64,000 bases of DNA. Origin: Mycolicibacterium sp. P9-22 (GTDB lineage Bacteria; Actinomycetota; Actinomycetes; Mycobacteriales; Mycobacteriaceae). The position numbers and the translations under genes are program-made. The stretch lies in contig NZ_NPKP01000013.1 of NCBI RefSeq assembly GCF_008329585.1, positions 62,001 to 126,000 on the forward strand, in the 5' to 3' direction. This document shows, piece by piece, positions 33,526 through 41,919 of the stretch (its first letter is position 1; each line of letters starts with the position of its first letter). Under the pieces are notes generated by a model that searched no databases, was not told the DNA's origin, and saw only the letters and a program-made list of their open reading frames with translations.

Positions 33526-34269
33526 ATGCGTGCACGCCTGTTCCTGGGACTGATGGCGGCGGCTCCGGCCGCGGCGATGGCTCTGGCCCTCGCGCCCGCG
33601 GCAACCGCCGACCCCGGCGTGACGGTGTATCCCGGGATGGAGATCCGGCAGGGCAGCACTCTCTGCACGCTGGGATTCGTCGATCCGCAGGCGCGTGCCG
33701 CCTTCACCGCCGGGCACTGCCGCGGCGACGGTCCGGTCACCGACAAGGCCGGCCACGTCATCGGCGCAATGGCGCTGTTCGACGACAACACCCCCGACGG
33801 TGCGACGGTCACCGGCGATCACCAGATCGCCGACTGGGGCGCCATCGCGCTGGCCGACGACGTCCAGATCAACCCGGTGCTCCCGGGCGGCCGCGCCCTG
33901 GTGATCGACGAAGCGCAGGCGGTGAGGCCCGGCCAGCAGGTCTGCCACTTCGGCGTCGTCACCGGTGAGAGCTGCGGCACCGTGGCCGCGGTCAACAACG
34001 GCTGGTTCACCATGGGCAACGGCGTGGTCAGCCAGAAGGGCGATTCCGGCGGCCCGGTCTACACGCTCACCCCGGACGGCCGGGCGGCCATCGTCGGGTT
34101 GTTCAACAGCACTTGGGGCGGGGCCCCGACCGCGGTGTCCTGGCAGTCCACCGGCCAGCGGATCCGCGAGGCCGTCGCGACTCAGCCGGCCAGCTCGAAC
34201 ACCGGGATCGAGGCGGCCATCTCCTTCACCTCGGAGTCGGTCGACGCGGGCGTCAACCCACCTGAGTGA
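33526..34269 (+). CDS. Secreted trypsin-like serine protease (S1 family, Rv1815-like)
   Basis: Predicted 247-residue exported protease. A signal peptide (RARLFLGLMAAAPAAAMALALAPAATA) precedes a chymotrypsin-like domain. The triad is visible: His in FTAGHCRGDG, Asp in IADWGAIAL and Ser in VSQKGDSGGPVY. Cysteines suit two disulfides. ATG 33526 places the signal peptide at the very start; a GTG 27 bases upstream is less likely. The last 88 bases overlap the convergent nitroreductase gene. It opens the segment that follows Rv1815-Rv1832 order. Confidence 0.88.
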   Translation: MRARLFLGLMAAAPAAAMALALAPAATADPGVTVYPGMEIRQGSTLCTLGFVDPQARAAFTAGHCRGDGPVTDKAGHVIGAMALFDDNTPDGATVTGDHQIADWGAIALADDVQINPVLPGGRALVIDEAQAVRPGQQVCHFGVVTGESCGTVAAVNNGWFTMGNGVVSQKGDSGGPVYTLTPDGRAAIVGLFNSTWGGAPTAVSWQSTGQRIREAVATQPASSNTGIEAAISFTSESVDAGVNPPE

Positions 34270-34622
34270 CCCTTGACCTCCCAATACCACCTGTCCAGAT
34301 AGCGGCGGATCAGGTCCGGCTTGGCCGCATCGGGAATCTCCCGGACGCTCACCTCACGCCGGTGCCAGCGCGGGCCGGTCTGCACGCTTCCGGCGGCGCG
34401 CGCATTGCGCACCCATTGGGTGTTCCCGCGCGGTGAGACGACAAAGTCGCGGCCGTCGACGGTGAGCACATTCACCACCACCGACCGCCACTGACCCGTC
34501 GTGCGTCCCCGCACCCGCAGCGCGCGGCTGCCGGCGATTCCGATACCCAGTTCGGCCAAGTGCCGGATCACCTCGTTGAAGGCCCGGGCGGCCCGATTCG
34601 GCTGGTCGTAACGAGTGGTCAT
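34182..34622 (-). CDS. F420-dependent nitroreductase/quinone reductase family protein (Ddn-like)
   Basis: Predicted 146-residue split-beta-barrel protein of the Ddn family. These proteins use reduced F420 to reduce quinones or nitro compounds. The core GIAGSRALRVRGRTTGQWRSVVVNVLTVDGRDFVVSPRGNTQWVRN shows the F420/quinone binding segments. Start ATG 34622 has AAAGGGG upstream. The gene is divergent from a TetR gene across a large double operator, so it is probably repressed by that TetR and induced by a toxic or redox compound. Its 3' end overlaps the protease gene by 88 bases. Confidence 0.88.
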   Translation of the reverse strand: MTTRYDQPNRAARAFNEVIRHLAELGIGIAGSRALRVRGRTTGQWRSVVVNVLTVDGRDFVVSPRGNTQWVRNARAAGSVQTGPRWHRREVSVREIPDAAKPDLIRRYLDRWYWEVKGHSGGLTPASTDSEVKEMAASIPVFELAG

Positions 34623-34638
34623 GTCATCCCCTTTAATT

Positions 34639-34703
34639 AGAGAGCACTGCTCTTGAACCAAGCTTGGCACGCTCGATACCGAAATTCAAGAGCAGTGATC
34701 TCT
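34639..34703. promoter_or_regulatory. Double TetR operator between nitroreductase and TetR genes
   Basis: A 19-base arm at 34639-34657 and its inverted copy at 34685-34703 match except at one position; the inner 13 bases CACTGCTCTTGAA / TTCAAGAGCAGTG are perfect. They are 27 bases apart. Each arm is itself palindromic around AGAGCA-C-TGCTCT, so two separate dimer sites are likely, one at each promoter of the 100-base divergent region. Confidence 0.75.
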
Positions 34704-34722
34704 TTTCTGTCACACTGGCCCG

Positions 34723-35439
34723 GTGGGTAAACGGCAGCAGGCACGCGACCGGACCGAGGCGCAGATCATCGAGGTGGGCAGGCGTCACCTGGTCACCGAC
34801 GGTGCCGCCGGGTTGTCGCTGCGGGCGGTTGCCCGGGAGATCGGCCTGGTGTCCTCCGCGGTGTACCGCTACGTCGCCAGCCGAGACGATCTGCTGACCC
34901 TGCTCCTGGTCGATGCCTACACCGAACTGGCCGACACGGTGGAAGCTGCTGCCGAGTCGGCATCGGGCGACTGGGCGTCGCGACTGGTGGTGATGGCGCA
35001 CGCCGCGCGCCGGTGGGCCGTCGATCAGCCGGCCCGCTGGGCTCTGCTGTACGGCAGCCCGGTGCCCGGCTACCGCGCGCCGGCCGAGTTGACGGTCGGC
35101 CCCGGCACCCGGGTGGTCGGGGCGCTGTTCTCGGTCATCGCCGACGGTATCCGTGCCGGTGCCGTGCCCGACCCCAAAGATGATGCACCGCAGCCCGTAT
35201 CGGCGGATCTGGACCGGGTCCGGGAAGAGTTCGGTTTCGCCGGCGGTGACCCGGTGCTGCTGCAGTGTTTCCTGGTGTGGGCGACGCTGGTGGGTGCGAT
35301 CAGCCTGGAGGTGTTCGGTCAGTACGGCCCCGACACGCTGTCGGCTCCGGAGTTGGTTTTCGACGGTCAGGTCCGGCTGTTGGTGCAGGCCCTCGCCTCG
35401 CCGGTGGGCGGTTCGTGGCCGACCGCGGAGCAGAACTAG
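34723..35439 (+). CDS. TetR family regulator (Rv1816-like)
   Basis: Predicted 238-residue TetR-type repressor. The helix-turn-helix covers VGRRHLVTDGAAGLSLRAVAREIGLVSSAVYRYVASRDDLL. The C-terminal ligand domain is of the TetR_C_25-like kind (WASRLVVMAHAARRWAVDQPARWALLYGSPVPGY). GTG 34723 follows the double operator. A regulator at this place in the Rv1815-Rv1832-like order corresponds to Rv1816. It probably controls itself and the divergent Ddn-like gene. Its stop codon lies inside a KstR-like box that serves the next genes. Confidence 0.92.
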   Translation: MGKRQQARDRTEAQIIEVGRRHLVTDGAAGLSLRAVAREIGLVSSAVYRYVASRDDLLTLLLVDAYTELADTVEAAAESASGDWASRLVVMAHAARRWAVDQPARWALLYGSPVPGYRAPAELTVGPGTRVVGALFSVIADGIRAGAVPDPKDDAPQPVSADLDRVREEFGFAGGDPVLLQCFLVWATLVGAISLEVFGQYGPDTLSAPELVFDGQVRLLVQALASPVGGSWPTAEQN

Positions 35440-35451
35440 AACACGTTCTAG
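35436..35451. promoter_or_regulatory. KstR-type operator upstream of the VOC-flavoprotein operon
   Basis: TAGAACACGTTCTA at 35437-35450 fits the KstR consensus TnnAACnnGTTnnA exactly; flanking C and G extend it to a seven-base inverted repeat around AC. It overlaps the stop codon of the TetR gene and lies 35 bases before the VOC start. KstR is the TetR repressor of mycobacterial sterol degradation, so the next two genes are predicted members of its regulon. Confidence 0.75.
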
Positions 35452-35485
35452 CCATCGGGGCGCGGTGGCGATATCCTCACTGGCG

Positions 35486-35980
35486 ATGCTGAATCAGACA
35501 CCTGTCCAGGTTGCTTGGGTGACCCGCGACCTCGATGCGACCGAGCAGACGTTGACCGCGTTGCTCGGCGCCAAGACGTGGGTCCGGATGCCAGGCATCC
35601 ACTTCGCCCCGGACAGTTGCACGCACCGCGGCGAGCCCGCCGACTTCACCGCCGACATCTCGCTCAGCTATGCCGGTGACATGCAGATCGAGCTGATCGC
35701 ACCGGTCGACGGTGAGAGCATCTACGCCGAGTTCCTGGCGGCCTCCGGGCCGGGTCTGCACCACATCTGCGTGGCCGCCGCCGACGAGGCCGCGTTCGAC
35801 ACCGCCTTGCTCGACGCCGAAGCCGGCGGGGCGCCGATCGTCATGCAGGGCGTCATGTCCGGCGGTATGCGTTTCGCCTATGTCAGCGCCGCCGATGCCG
35901 GGGTGCCATTCATCGAGATCGCCTACATCCCGGCCGATATCCAGGCCGTCTTCGACCACATCAAGAACGAGCAGAAGTGA
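35486..35980 (+). CDS. VOC-family (glyoxalase-like) protein, predicted sterol regulon
   Basis: Predicted 164-residue vicinal-oxygen-chelate protein with the paired beta-alpha-beta layout (VQVAWVTRDLDATEQTLTALLGAKTWVRM; LHHICVAAADEAAFDTALLDAEAGG). The candidate metal ligands are not all obvious (HICV, IEIAYI). ATG 35486 lies 35 bases after a KstR-like box and its stop overlaps a possible GTG start of the flavoprotein (GTGA), so the two genes are co-expressed. This gene is absent from the order I recall in M. tuberculosis. It may handle a ring-opened sterol intermediate. Confidence 0.85.
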   Translation: MLNQTPVQVAWVTRDLDATEQTLTALLGAKTWVRMPGIHFAPDSCTHRGEPADFTADISLSYAGDMQIELIAPVDGESIYAEFLAASGPGLHHICVAAADEAAFDTALLDAEAGGAPIVMQGVMSGGMRFAYVSAADAGVPFIEIAYIPADIQAVFDHIKNEQK

Positions 35981-35985
35981 GAGAC

Positions 35986-37497
35986 ATGACACTGCAGCAG
36001 ATTCCGGACACCCTGGCCGTTGCCGACGCGCCGGCCTGGTCGGACGATGTCGACGTCGTGGTCATCGGTTTCGGCATCGCCGGCGGATGTGCGGCGGTAT
36101 CGGCCGCCGCGGCCGGCGCCCGGGTGCTGGTGCTGGAGCGTGCCGCCGCGGCCGGCGGCACCACCTCGATGGCCGGAGGCCACTTCTATCTGGGTGGCGG
36201 CACCGCAGTGCAAGCGGCCACCGGCCACGCCGACACTGCCGAGGAGATGTACAAATACCTCGTCGCGGTGACCGAGGATCCCGATCTGGACAAGATCCGT
36301 GCCTACTGCGACGGCAGCGTCGATCACTTCAATTGGCTGGAGTCGCTGGGATTCCAGTTCGAGCGCAGCTACTACCCGGGCAAGGTGGTGGTGCCGCCGG
36401 GCACCGAGGGTCTGTCCTATACGGGCAATGAGAAGGTGTGGCCGTTCATCGAGCAGGCCGCTCCCGCACCGCGCGGTCACTCGGTACCGGTGCCCGGCGA
36501 ACTCGGCGGCGCCAACATGGTCATCGAGCTGCTGCTCAAGCGCGCCGCCGAACTCGGCATCCAGATCCGCTACGAGACCGGCGCCACCAACCTCATCGTC
36601 GAGGACGGTGCCGTGGTCGGTGTGAGCTGGAAGCATTTCACCGAAGCCGGTGCGGTCAAAGCGAAGTCGGTGATCATCGCCGCGGGCGGATTCGCGATGA
36701 ATCCGGAGATGGTGGCCCAGTACACGCCGGCGCTCGGGCAGGAACGCAAGACCAAGAGCCACGGCACGGTGGCTCCCTACATCCTCGGCAACCCCAACGA
36801 CGACGGGCTTGGCATCCGGCTCGGGGTGTCGGCCGGCGGCGTCGCCAAGAACCTCGACCAGCTGTTCATCACCGCCGCGGCCTATCCGCCGGAGATTCTG
36901 CTCACCGGGATCATCGTCAACAAGGACGGGCAGCGGTTCGTCGCCGAGGACTCCTACCATTCGCGCACATCGGCCTTCGTCCTCGAACAACCCGGCCAGG
37001 CCGCGTATCTCATCGTCGACGAAGCGCACATGCAGATGCCGGAGATGCCGCTCATCAAGTTCATCGACGGCTGGGAGACCGTCGCGGAAATGGAATCGGC
37101 GCTCGGCATCCCGGCAGGCAAGCTGGCCGCGACACTGGCGCGGTACAACGAGAATGCCGCGGCCGGAACCGATCCCGATTTCCACAAGCAGCCCGACTAC
37201 GTCGCGGTGCAGGACACCGGGCCGTGGGCCGCCTTCGATCTCACGCTGGGGGTGGCGATGTACTCCGGTTTCACCATGGGCGGGCTGACGGTGTCGATCG
37301 ACGGTGAGGTGTTGCGCGCCGACGACAGCCCGGTCCCCGGGCTGTACGCCGCGGGTGCGTGCGCATCCAATATCGCCCGAGACGGTAAGGGTTACGCCAG
37401 CGGTGTGCAGCTGGGTGAGGGGTCGTTTTTCGGGCGGCGGGCGGGAGAACACGCAGGGCGGCGGGCAGGCGCCCACGCCGGAAAGCGCAGCGGCTAA
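35986..37497 (+). CDS. FAD-binding dehydrogenase of the 3-ketosteroid dehydrogenase / fumarate reductase family (Rv1817-like)
   Basis: Predicted 503-residue flavoprotein. The FAD motif VDVVVIGFGIAGGCAAVSAAAAGARVLVLERA is at the N-terminus. The C-terminal block LYAAGACASNIARDGKGYASGVQLGEGSFFGRRAG resembles KstD-like enzymes. ATG 35986 is chosen; a GTG at 35977 overlapping the VOC stop would add three residues. It corresponds to Rv1817 by position. A KstR-like box ahead of the operon supports a role in steroid metabolism, though substrate and reaction are not proven. It meets the BacA-like gene tail to tail (four-base overlap). Confidence 0.88.
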   Translation: MTLQQIPDTLAVADAPAWSDDVDVVVIGFGIAGGCAAVSAAAAGARVLVLERAAAAGGTTSMAGGHFYLGGGTAVQAATGHADTAEEMYKYLVAVTEDPDLDKIRAYCDGSVDHFNWLESLGFQFERSYYPGKVVVPPGTEGLSYTGNEKVWPFIEQAAPAPRGHSVPVPGELGGANMVIELLLKRAAELGIQIRYETGATNLIVEDGAVVGVSWKHFTEAGAVKAKSVIIAAGGFAMNPEMVAQYTPALGQERKTKSHGTVAPYILGNPNDDGLGIRLGVSAGGVAKNLDQLFITAAAYPPEILLTGIIVNKDGQRFVAEDSYHSRTSAFVLEQPGQAAYLIVDEAHMQMPEMPLIKFIDGWETVAEMESALGIPAGKLAATLARYNENAAAGTDPDFHKQPDYVAVQDTGPWAAFDLTLGVAMYSGFTMGGLTVSIDGEVLRADDSPVPGLYAAGACASNIARDGKGYASGVQLGEGSFFGRRAGEHAGRRAGAHAGKRSG

Positions 37498-39428
37498 CTC
37501 GGTTCGGGATCCTTGGCGGGCTTGTCGATGTCATCGTCGACGTCGCCGAGGATCCAGTCGCCGCCGCCCTGCAGATGCAGATGCCGCTCATGGTGCTGAC
37601 CGACGGTGCTGCGGTGCGTCACGCTGACCAGGATGGTGTCGGGGAGTTCCCGGCGGACCAGGTCGTACATGGTGTACTCCAGACCCTCGTCCAGCGCCGA
37701 GGTGGCCTCATCGAAGAACACCACCCGCGGTTTGGTCAGCAGCACCCGGGCAAAGGCGATGCGCTGCTGCTCACCGGGTGAGAGCACCTTGGCCCAGTCC
37801 GCCACCTCGCCAAGGCGTTTCGCGCACTGCGGGAGCCACACCTTGTCCAGGGCGACCTGCAGTTCGGCATCCGAGAGCACGTCGGGCCCCTTGGGGTAGG
37901 ACACCACGGCACGCAGATCACCCAGCGGCACGTACGGCATCTGGGACAGGAACATGGTCTCGTTGATGCCGTCCGGGCAGCGCAGTGTGCCTGAGGTGTA
38001 CGGCCACAACTGGGCGAGGCTGCGCAGCAGGGTGGTCTTGCCGGCCCCGGACTGGCCGGTGATGATCAGGGTGTCACCCGGGTACATCTCCAGGTTCAGA
38101 TTTTCGATCAGGCATTCACCGGTGGGGGTGTTGACGTCGATATCGTGCAACTCGACCGGGCAGCTGCCGCACGGCTCCACATTCAGTTGGGAAAGCGCGC
38201 GGCCCTCCTCATTGGCGATCACCAGTCCGTGCAGACGGATGATCGAGGCCCGCCAGCCGGCGAACGCGTCGTAGGAGTTACGGAAGAACGACAGCGAATC
38301 CTGAATGTTGCCGAACGCCGATGCGGTCTGCGAGACATCGCCGAGCTGGATTTCCCCGCTGAACAGCCTGGGAGCCTGGATGAGCCAGGGCAGCGGGTTG
38401 ATGATCTGGCTGATCGTCAGGTTCCAGCCGTAGAAGCCGATGGACCGGTTCAGGTAGCGCTTGTAATTCGACACGATCAACTGGAACCGCTTGCGCAACT
38501 GCACGCCCTCGGCAGCTTCGCCGCGGTAGAAAGCCACCGACTCCGAGGCGTCGCGCAAGCGCACCAGCGCGTAACGGAACGCCGCGTTGAACTTCTCGTT
38601 GTCGAAGCTCAGCCGGATGATCGGGCGGCCGATCCAGAACGCGATGATGGTCGCGATGAACACGTAGATGAACGCGATCCAGAACATCGCCCGCGGCATC
38701 GTGATACCGAACACGGTCAGGTCGCCGGACAGATTCCACAGAATCAAGGTGAAAGAAATGACCGAGGTGATGGCGGATATGGCACCGAACAGCAGGGTGG
38801 AACCGCTGGTGTTGTTGGGCGTGTTGGGCAGCGGGCCGATGTTCGCGGTGAAGATGTCGATATCGGCCTGGATGCGCTGGTCCGGGTTGTCGATGGTGTC
38901 GTCGATGAACCGGCTGCGGTAGTAGGCCTTGCCGTCGAGCCAGTCGGTGGTGAGTCGTTCGGTCAGCCACGCGCGCCAGGCCAGCATGAAGCGTTGCATC
39001 ATGAACAGGTCGAGCATCACCCGGGCGACGTGGATGGTGGCCAGCACCGCGAATGTCAGGATGGCGAACCAGAATCCGCGGATGCCGGATTCCTTGACCG
39101 CATCGTCGCCGCCGGCCAGTCCCTGCACCGCCACCTGCGCGCCGGTCATCAGGTCGTTGCCGTAGTAGCTCATCAACACATCGACGCGCACACCGATGAT
39201 CACCGAGAGCAGGAGCGAGCCCAGCCACAGCCAGACCTTCACCGATTCCCGGCCGGTGAAGTACGCCCCGGTGATGCGCCAGAACTGCCGACCCCAGGTG
39301 GTGAACTTGGCGATGAGGACCAGCACCGTCAGCGTGCTGACCGCGGCGATGGTCCAGGCCTTCGCGATCCACCACAGCGACGTGCCGAGCTCACTACCCC
39401 AGTCGAGAGTCGGGGTGAACATTTCCAT
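37494..39428 (-). CDS. bacA: BacA/SbmA-type ABC transporter (Rv1819c-like)
   Basis: Predicted 644-residue fused membrane-ATPase exporter-fold protein. The membrane half (about 1-400) is of the SbmA/BacA type (YLFMMQRFMLAWRAWLTERLTTDWL-like core; FIDDTIDNPDQRIQADI). The ATPase half has Walker A GQSGAGKTTLL, signature LSPGEQQRIAFARVLL and Walker B VVFFDEATSALD. In M. tuberculosis the homologue imports vitamin B12 and hydrophilic peptides such as bleomycin. ATG 39428. It keeps its usual place before secA2, but ilvG, which I recall between them in M. tuberculosis, is missing. Confidence 0.93.
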   Translation of the reverse strand: MEMFTPTLDWGSELGTSLWWIAKAWTIAAVSTLTVLVLIAKFTTWGRQFWRITGAYFTGRESVKVWLWLGSLLLSVIIGVRVDVLMSYYGNDLMTGAQVAVQGLAGGDDAVKESGIRGFWFAILTFAVLATIHVARVMLDLFMMQRFMLAWRAWLTERLTTDWLDGKAYYRSRFIDDTIDNPDQRIQADIDIFTANIGPLPNTPNNTSGSTLLFGAISAITSVISFTLILWNLSGDLTVFGITMPRAMFWIAFIYVFIATIIAFWIGRPIIRLSFDNEKFNAAFRYALVRLRDASESVAFYRGEAAEGVQLRKRFQLIVSNYKRYLNRSIGFYGWNLTISQIINPLPWLIQAPRLFSGEIQLGDVSQTASAFGNIQDSLSFFRNSYDAFAGWRASIIRLHGLVIANEEGRALSQLNVEPCGSCPVELHDIDVNTPTGECLIENLNLEMYPGDTLIITGQSGAGKTTLLRSLAQLWPYTSGTLRCPDGINETMFLSQMPYVPLGDLRAVVSYPKGPDVLSDAELQVALDKVWLPQCAKRLGEVADWAKVLSPGEQQRIAFARVLLTKPRVVFFDEATSALDEGLEYTMYDLVRRELPDTILVSVTHRSTVGQHHERHLHLQGGGDWILGDVDDDIDKPAKDPEPS

Positions 39429-39551
39429 GCGGGCAAGGTACCTCTAGAACCTGCCGAGAGGTGTTCGGAGGGTGGAGCCGGCCCGGCGGCCGGCGGGCTG
39501 GAGCGGTGCACCCGAAGGCGCTGCTGACACCGAGCCGCTGCCGCGTACCGT

Positions 39552-41909
39552 ATGAATGTGGCTGTGAGTTCCAAGACCTCGAAGGCGTCCAAGACCGGTG
39601 GCTCGAAGTCCGGCGGGTTGAGTAACCGGTTCTGGAAGCTGCTCGGCGCCAGCACCGACAAGGACCAGGCACGCTCCATGACCCAGGTCCGCGCCGCGAC
39701 GAAGTTCGACGAGAAGGCCGCCGGCCTCGACGATGAGCAGCTGCGTAAGGCCGCCGGCCTGCTGAACCTCGATGAGCTCGCCGACTCCAGCGATATCCCG
39801 CAGTTCCTGGCCATCGTGCGGGAAGCGGCCGACCGTTCGATCTCACTGCGGCCGTTCGACGTGCAGCTGCTCGGCGCGCTGCGGATGCTCGCCGGCGATG
39901 TGGTCGAGATGGCGACCGGCGAGGGCAAGACCCTGGCCGGCGCGATCGCCGCGGCCGGCTACGCCATCGCGGGCCGCAGTGTGCACGTCATCTCCGTCAA
40001 CGACTATCTGGCCCGCCGCGATGCCGAATGGATGGGCCCCCTGCTGGAGGCGCTCGGTCTGACCGTCGGCTGGATCACCGCCGACGCCACTCCCCAGCAG
40101 CGCCGCGAGGCCTACGCCTGCAATGTCACCTACGGGTCGGTCAACGAGATCGGTTTCGACGTGCTGCGCGATCAGCTGGTCATCTCGGTGGACGACCTGG
40201 TTTCGCCGAGCCCGGATGTGGCGCTCATCGACGAGGCCGACTCGGTGCTGGTGGACGAGGCGCTGGTCCCGCTGGTGCTGGCCGGCACCTCGCATCGCGA
40301 GACCCCGCGGCTGGAGATCATCAAGCTCGTCGGCGAGCTCCGCGAGAACACCGAGTACGAGACCGACGCCGACCGACGCAATGTGCAACTCACCGACGCC
40401 GGTGCGCGCCGGCTGGAGGCGGCCCTCGGCGGTATCGATCTGTACTCCGAGGAACACGTCGGCACCACGCTCACCGAGATCAACGTGGCCCTGCACGCGC
40501 ATGTGCTGCTGGAGCGGGACGTGCACTACATCGTCCGCGACGATGCCGTGCACCTGATCAATGCCTCCCGCGGCCGCATCGCCTCGCTGCAGCGCTGGCC
40601 CGACGGCCTGCAGGCGGCGGTCGAGGCCAAGGAGGGCATCGATATCACCGAGACCGGCGAGGTGCTCGACACCATCACCGTGCAGGCGCTGATCAACCGG
40701 TACCCGCGGGTGTGCGGGATGACCGGCACCGCGCTGGCGGCCGGCGAGCAGCTGCGTCAGTTCTACAAGCTCGGGGTGTCGCCGATCCCGTCCAACAAGC
40801 CGAACATGCGCGAGGACGAATCGGACCGGGTCTACATCACGGTGGCCGCCAAGAACGACGCCATCGTCGAGCACATCGCCGAGGTGCACGCCACCTCGCA
40901 GCCGATCCTGGTGGGTACCCGCGATGTCGCAGAATCCGAGGAACTGCACGAACGCCTCGTGAAGGCCGGCATCCCGGCGGTGGTGCTGAACGCCAAGAAC
41001 GACGCCGAAGAGGCGGCCGTGATCGCCGAGGCCGGAGCGCAGGGCCGGGTGACGGTGTCCACCCAGATGGCCGGCCGCGGCACCGACATCCGCCTCGGTG
41101 GTTCCGACGAGGCCCAGCACGATGAGGTGGCCGAGCTGGGTGGGCTGCACGTGATCGGCACCGGACGGCACTACACCGAACGGCTGGACAACCAGCTGCG
41201 CGGCCGCGCCGGACGCCAGGGCGACCCCGGCTCCTCGGTGTTCTTCTCCAGCTGGGAGGACGACGTGGTGGTGTCGTTCCTGGAACCGAACAAGCTGCCA
41301 CTGCAGACCGACGAGGACGGCAAGGTCACCAGCAACAAGGCCGCGACCCTGCTCGATCATGCCCAGCGGGTGGCCGAGGGCAAGACACTCGATCTGCACG
41401 CGAACACCTGGCGGTACAACCAGCTCACCGCCCAGCAGCGCGCCATCCTGGTCGACCGCCGCGACACCCTGCTGCGTACCGCCACGGCGCGGGAAGAGCT
41501 GCAAGAGCGTTCGCCGAAGCGCTACGAGCAGATCGCGGAATCGGTCTCCGAGGAACGTCTCGACGAGATCTGCCGGTTGATCATGCTCTATCACCTGGAT
41601 CGCGGCTGGGCCGATCACCTGGCCTACCTGGCCGATATCCGGGAGAGCATCAGCCTGCGCGCACTGGGCAACCAGAGCCCGCTCGACGAGTTCCACCGGA
41701 TGGCGGTGGACGCCTTCGCCTCGCTGGCCGCAGACGCGATCGAGGCGGCCCAGCAGACCTTCGACACCGCCAATATCGTCGGCGGCGAGACCGGGCTGGA
41801 TCTGAGCCGGCTGGCGCGGCCGACCTCGACGTGGACGTACATGATCCACGACGACCCGCTGGCCGACAACGTCATGTCGGCGCTGAGCCTGCCGGGCGTG
41901 TTCCGCTAG
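39552..41909 (+). CDS. secA2: Accessory Sec translocase ATPase SecA2
   Basis: Predicted 785-residue SecA paralogue. Walker A MATGEGKTL has Lys126, and DEAD-like VALIDEADSVLVDE and the motif TQMAGRGTDIRLGG are intact. The protein is shorter than SecA1 at the C-terminus, which ends after the helical wing region without a zinc-binding tail. SecA2 exports a small set of proteins, including solute-binding lipoproteins in fast growers, through the SecYEG channel. ATG 39552. pgsA2 starts 10 bases after its stop. Confidence 0.95.
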   Translation: MNVAVSSKTSKASKTGGSKSGGLSNRFWKLLGASTDKDQARSMTQVRAATKFDEKAAGLDDEQLRKAAGLLNLDELADSSDIPQFLAIVREAADRSISLRPFDVQLLGALRMLAGDVVEMATGEGKTLAGAIAAAGYAIAGRSVHVISVNDYLARRDAEWMGPLLEALGLTVGWITADATPQQRREAYACNVTYGSVNEIGFDVLRDQLVISVDDLVSPSPDVALIDEADSVLVDEALVPLVLAGTSHRETPRLEIIKLVGELRENTEYETDADRRNVQLTDAGARRLEAALGGIDLYSEEHVGTTLTEINVALHAHVLLERDVHYIVRDDAVHLINASRGRIASLQRWPDGLQAAVEAKEGIDITETGEVLDTITVQALINRYPRVCGMTGTALAAGEQLRQFYKLGVSPIPSNKPNMREDESDRVYITVAAKNDAIVEHIAEVHATSQPILVGTRDVAESEELHERLVKAGIPAVVLNAKNDAEEAAVIAEAGAQGRVTVSTQMAGRGTDIRLGGSDEAQHDEVAELGGLHVIGTGRHYTERLDNQLRGRAGRQGDPGSSVFFSSWEDDVVVSFLEPNKLPLQTDEDGKVTSNKAATLLDHAQRVAEGKTLDLHANTWRYNQLTAQQRAILVDRRDTLLRTATAREELQERSPKRYEQIAESVSEERLDEICRLIMLYHLDRGWADHLAYLADIRESISLRALGNQSPLDEFHRMAVDAFASLAADAIEAAQQTFDTANIVGGETGLDLSRLARPTSTWTYMIHDDPLADNVMSALSLPGVFR

Positions 41910-41919
41910 GTTGACCCCT

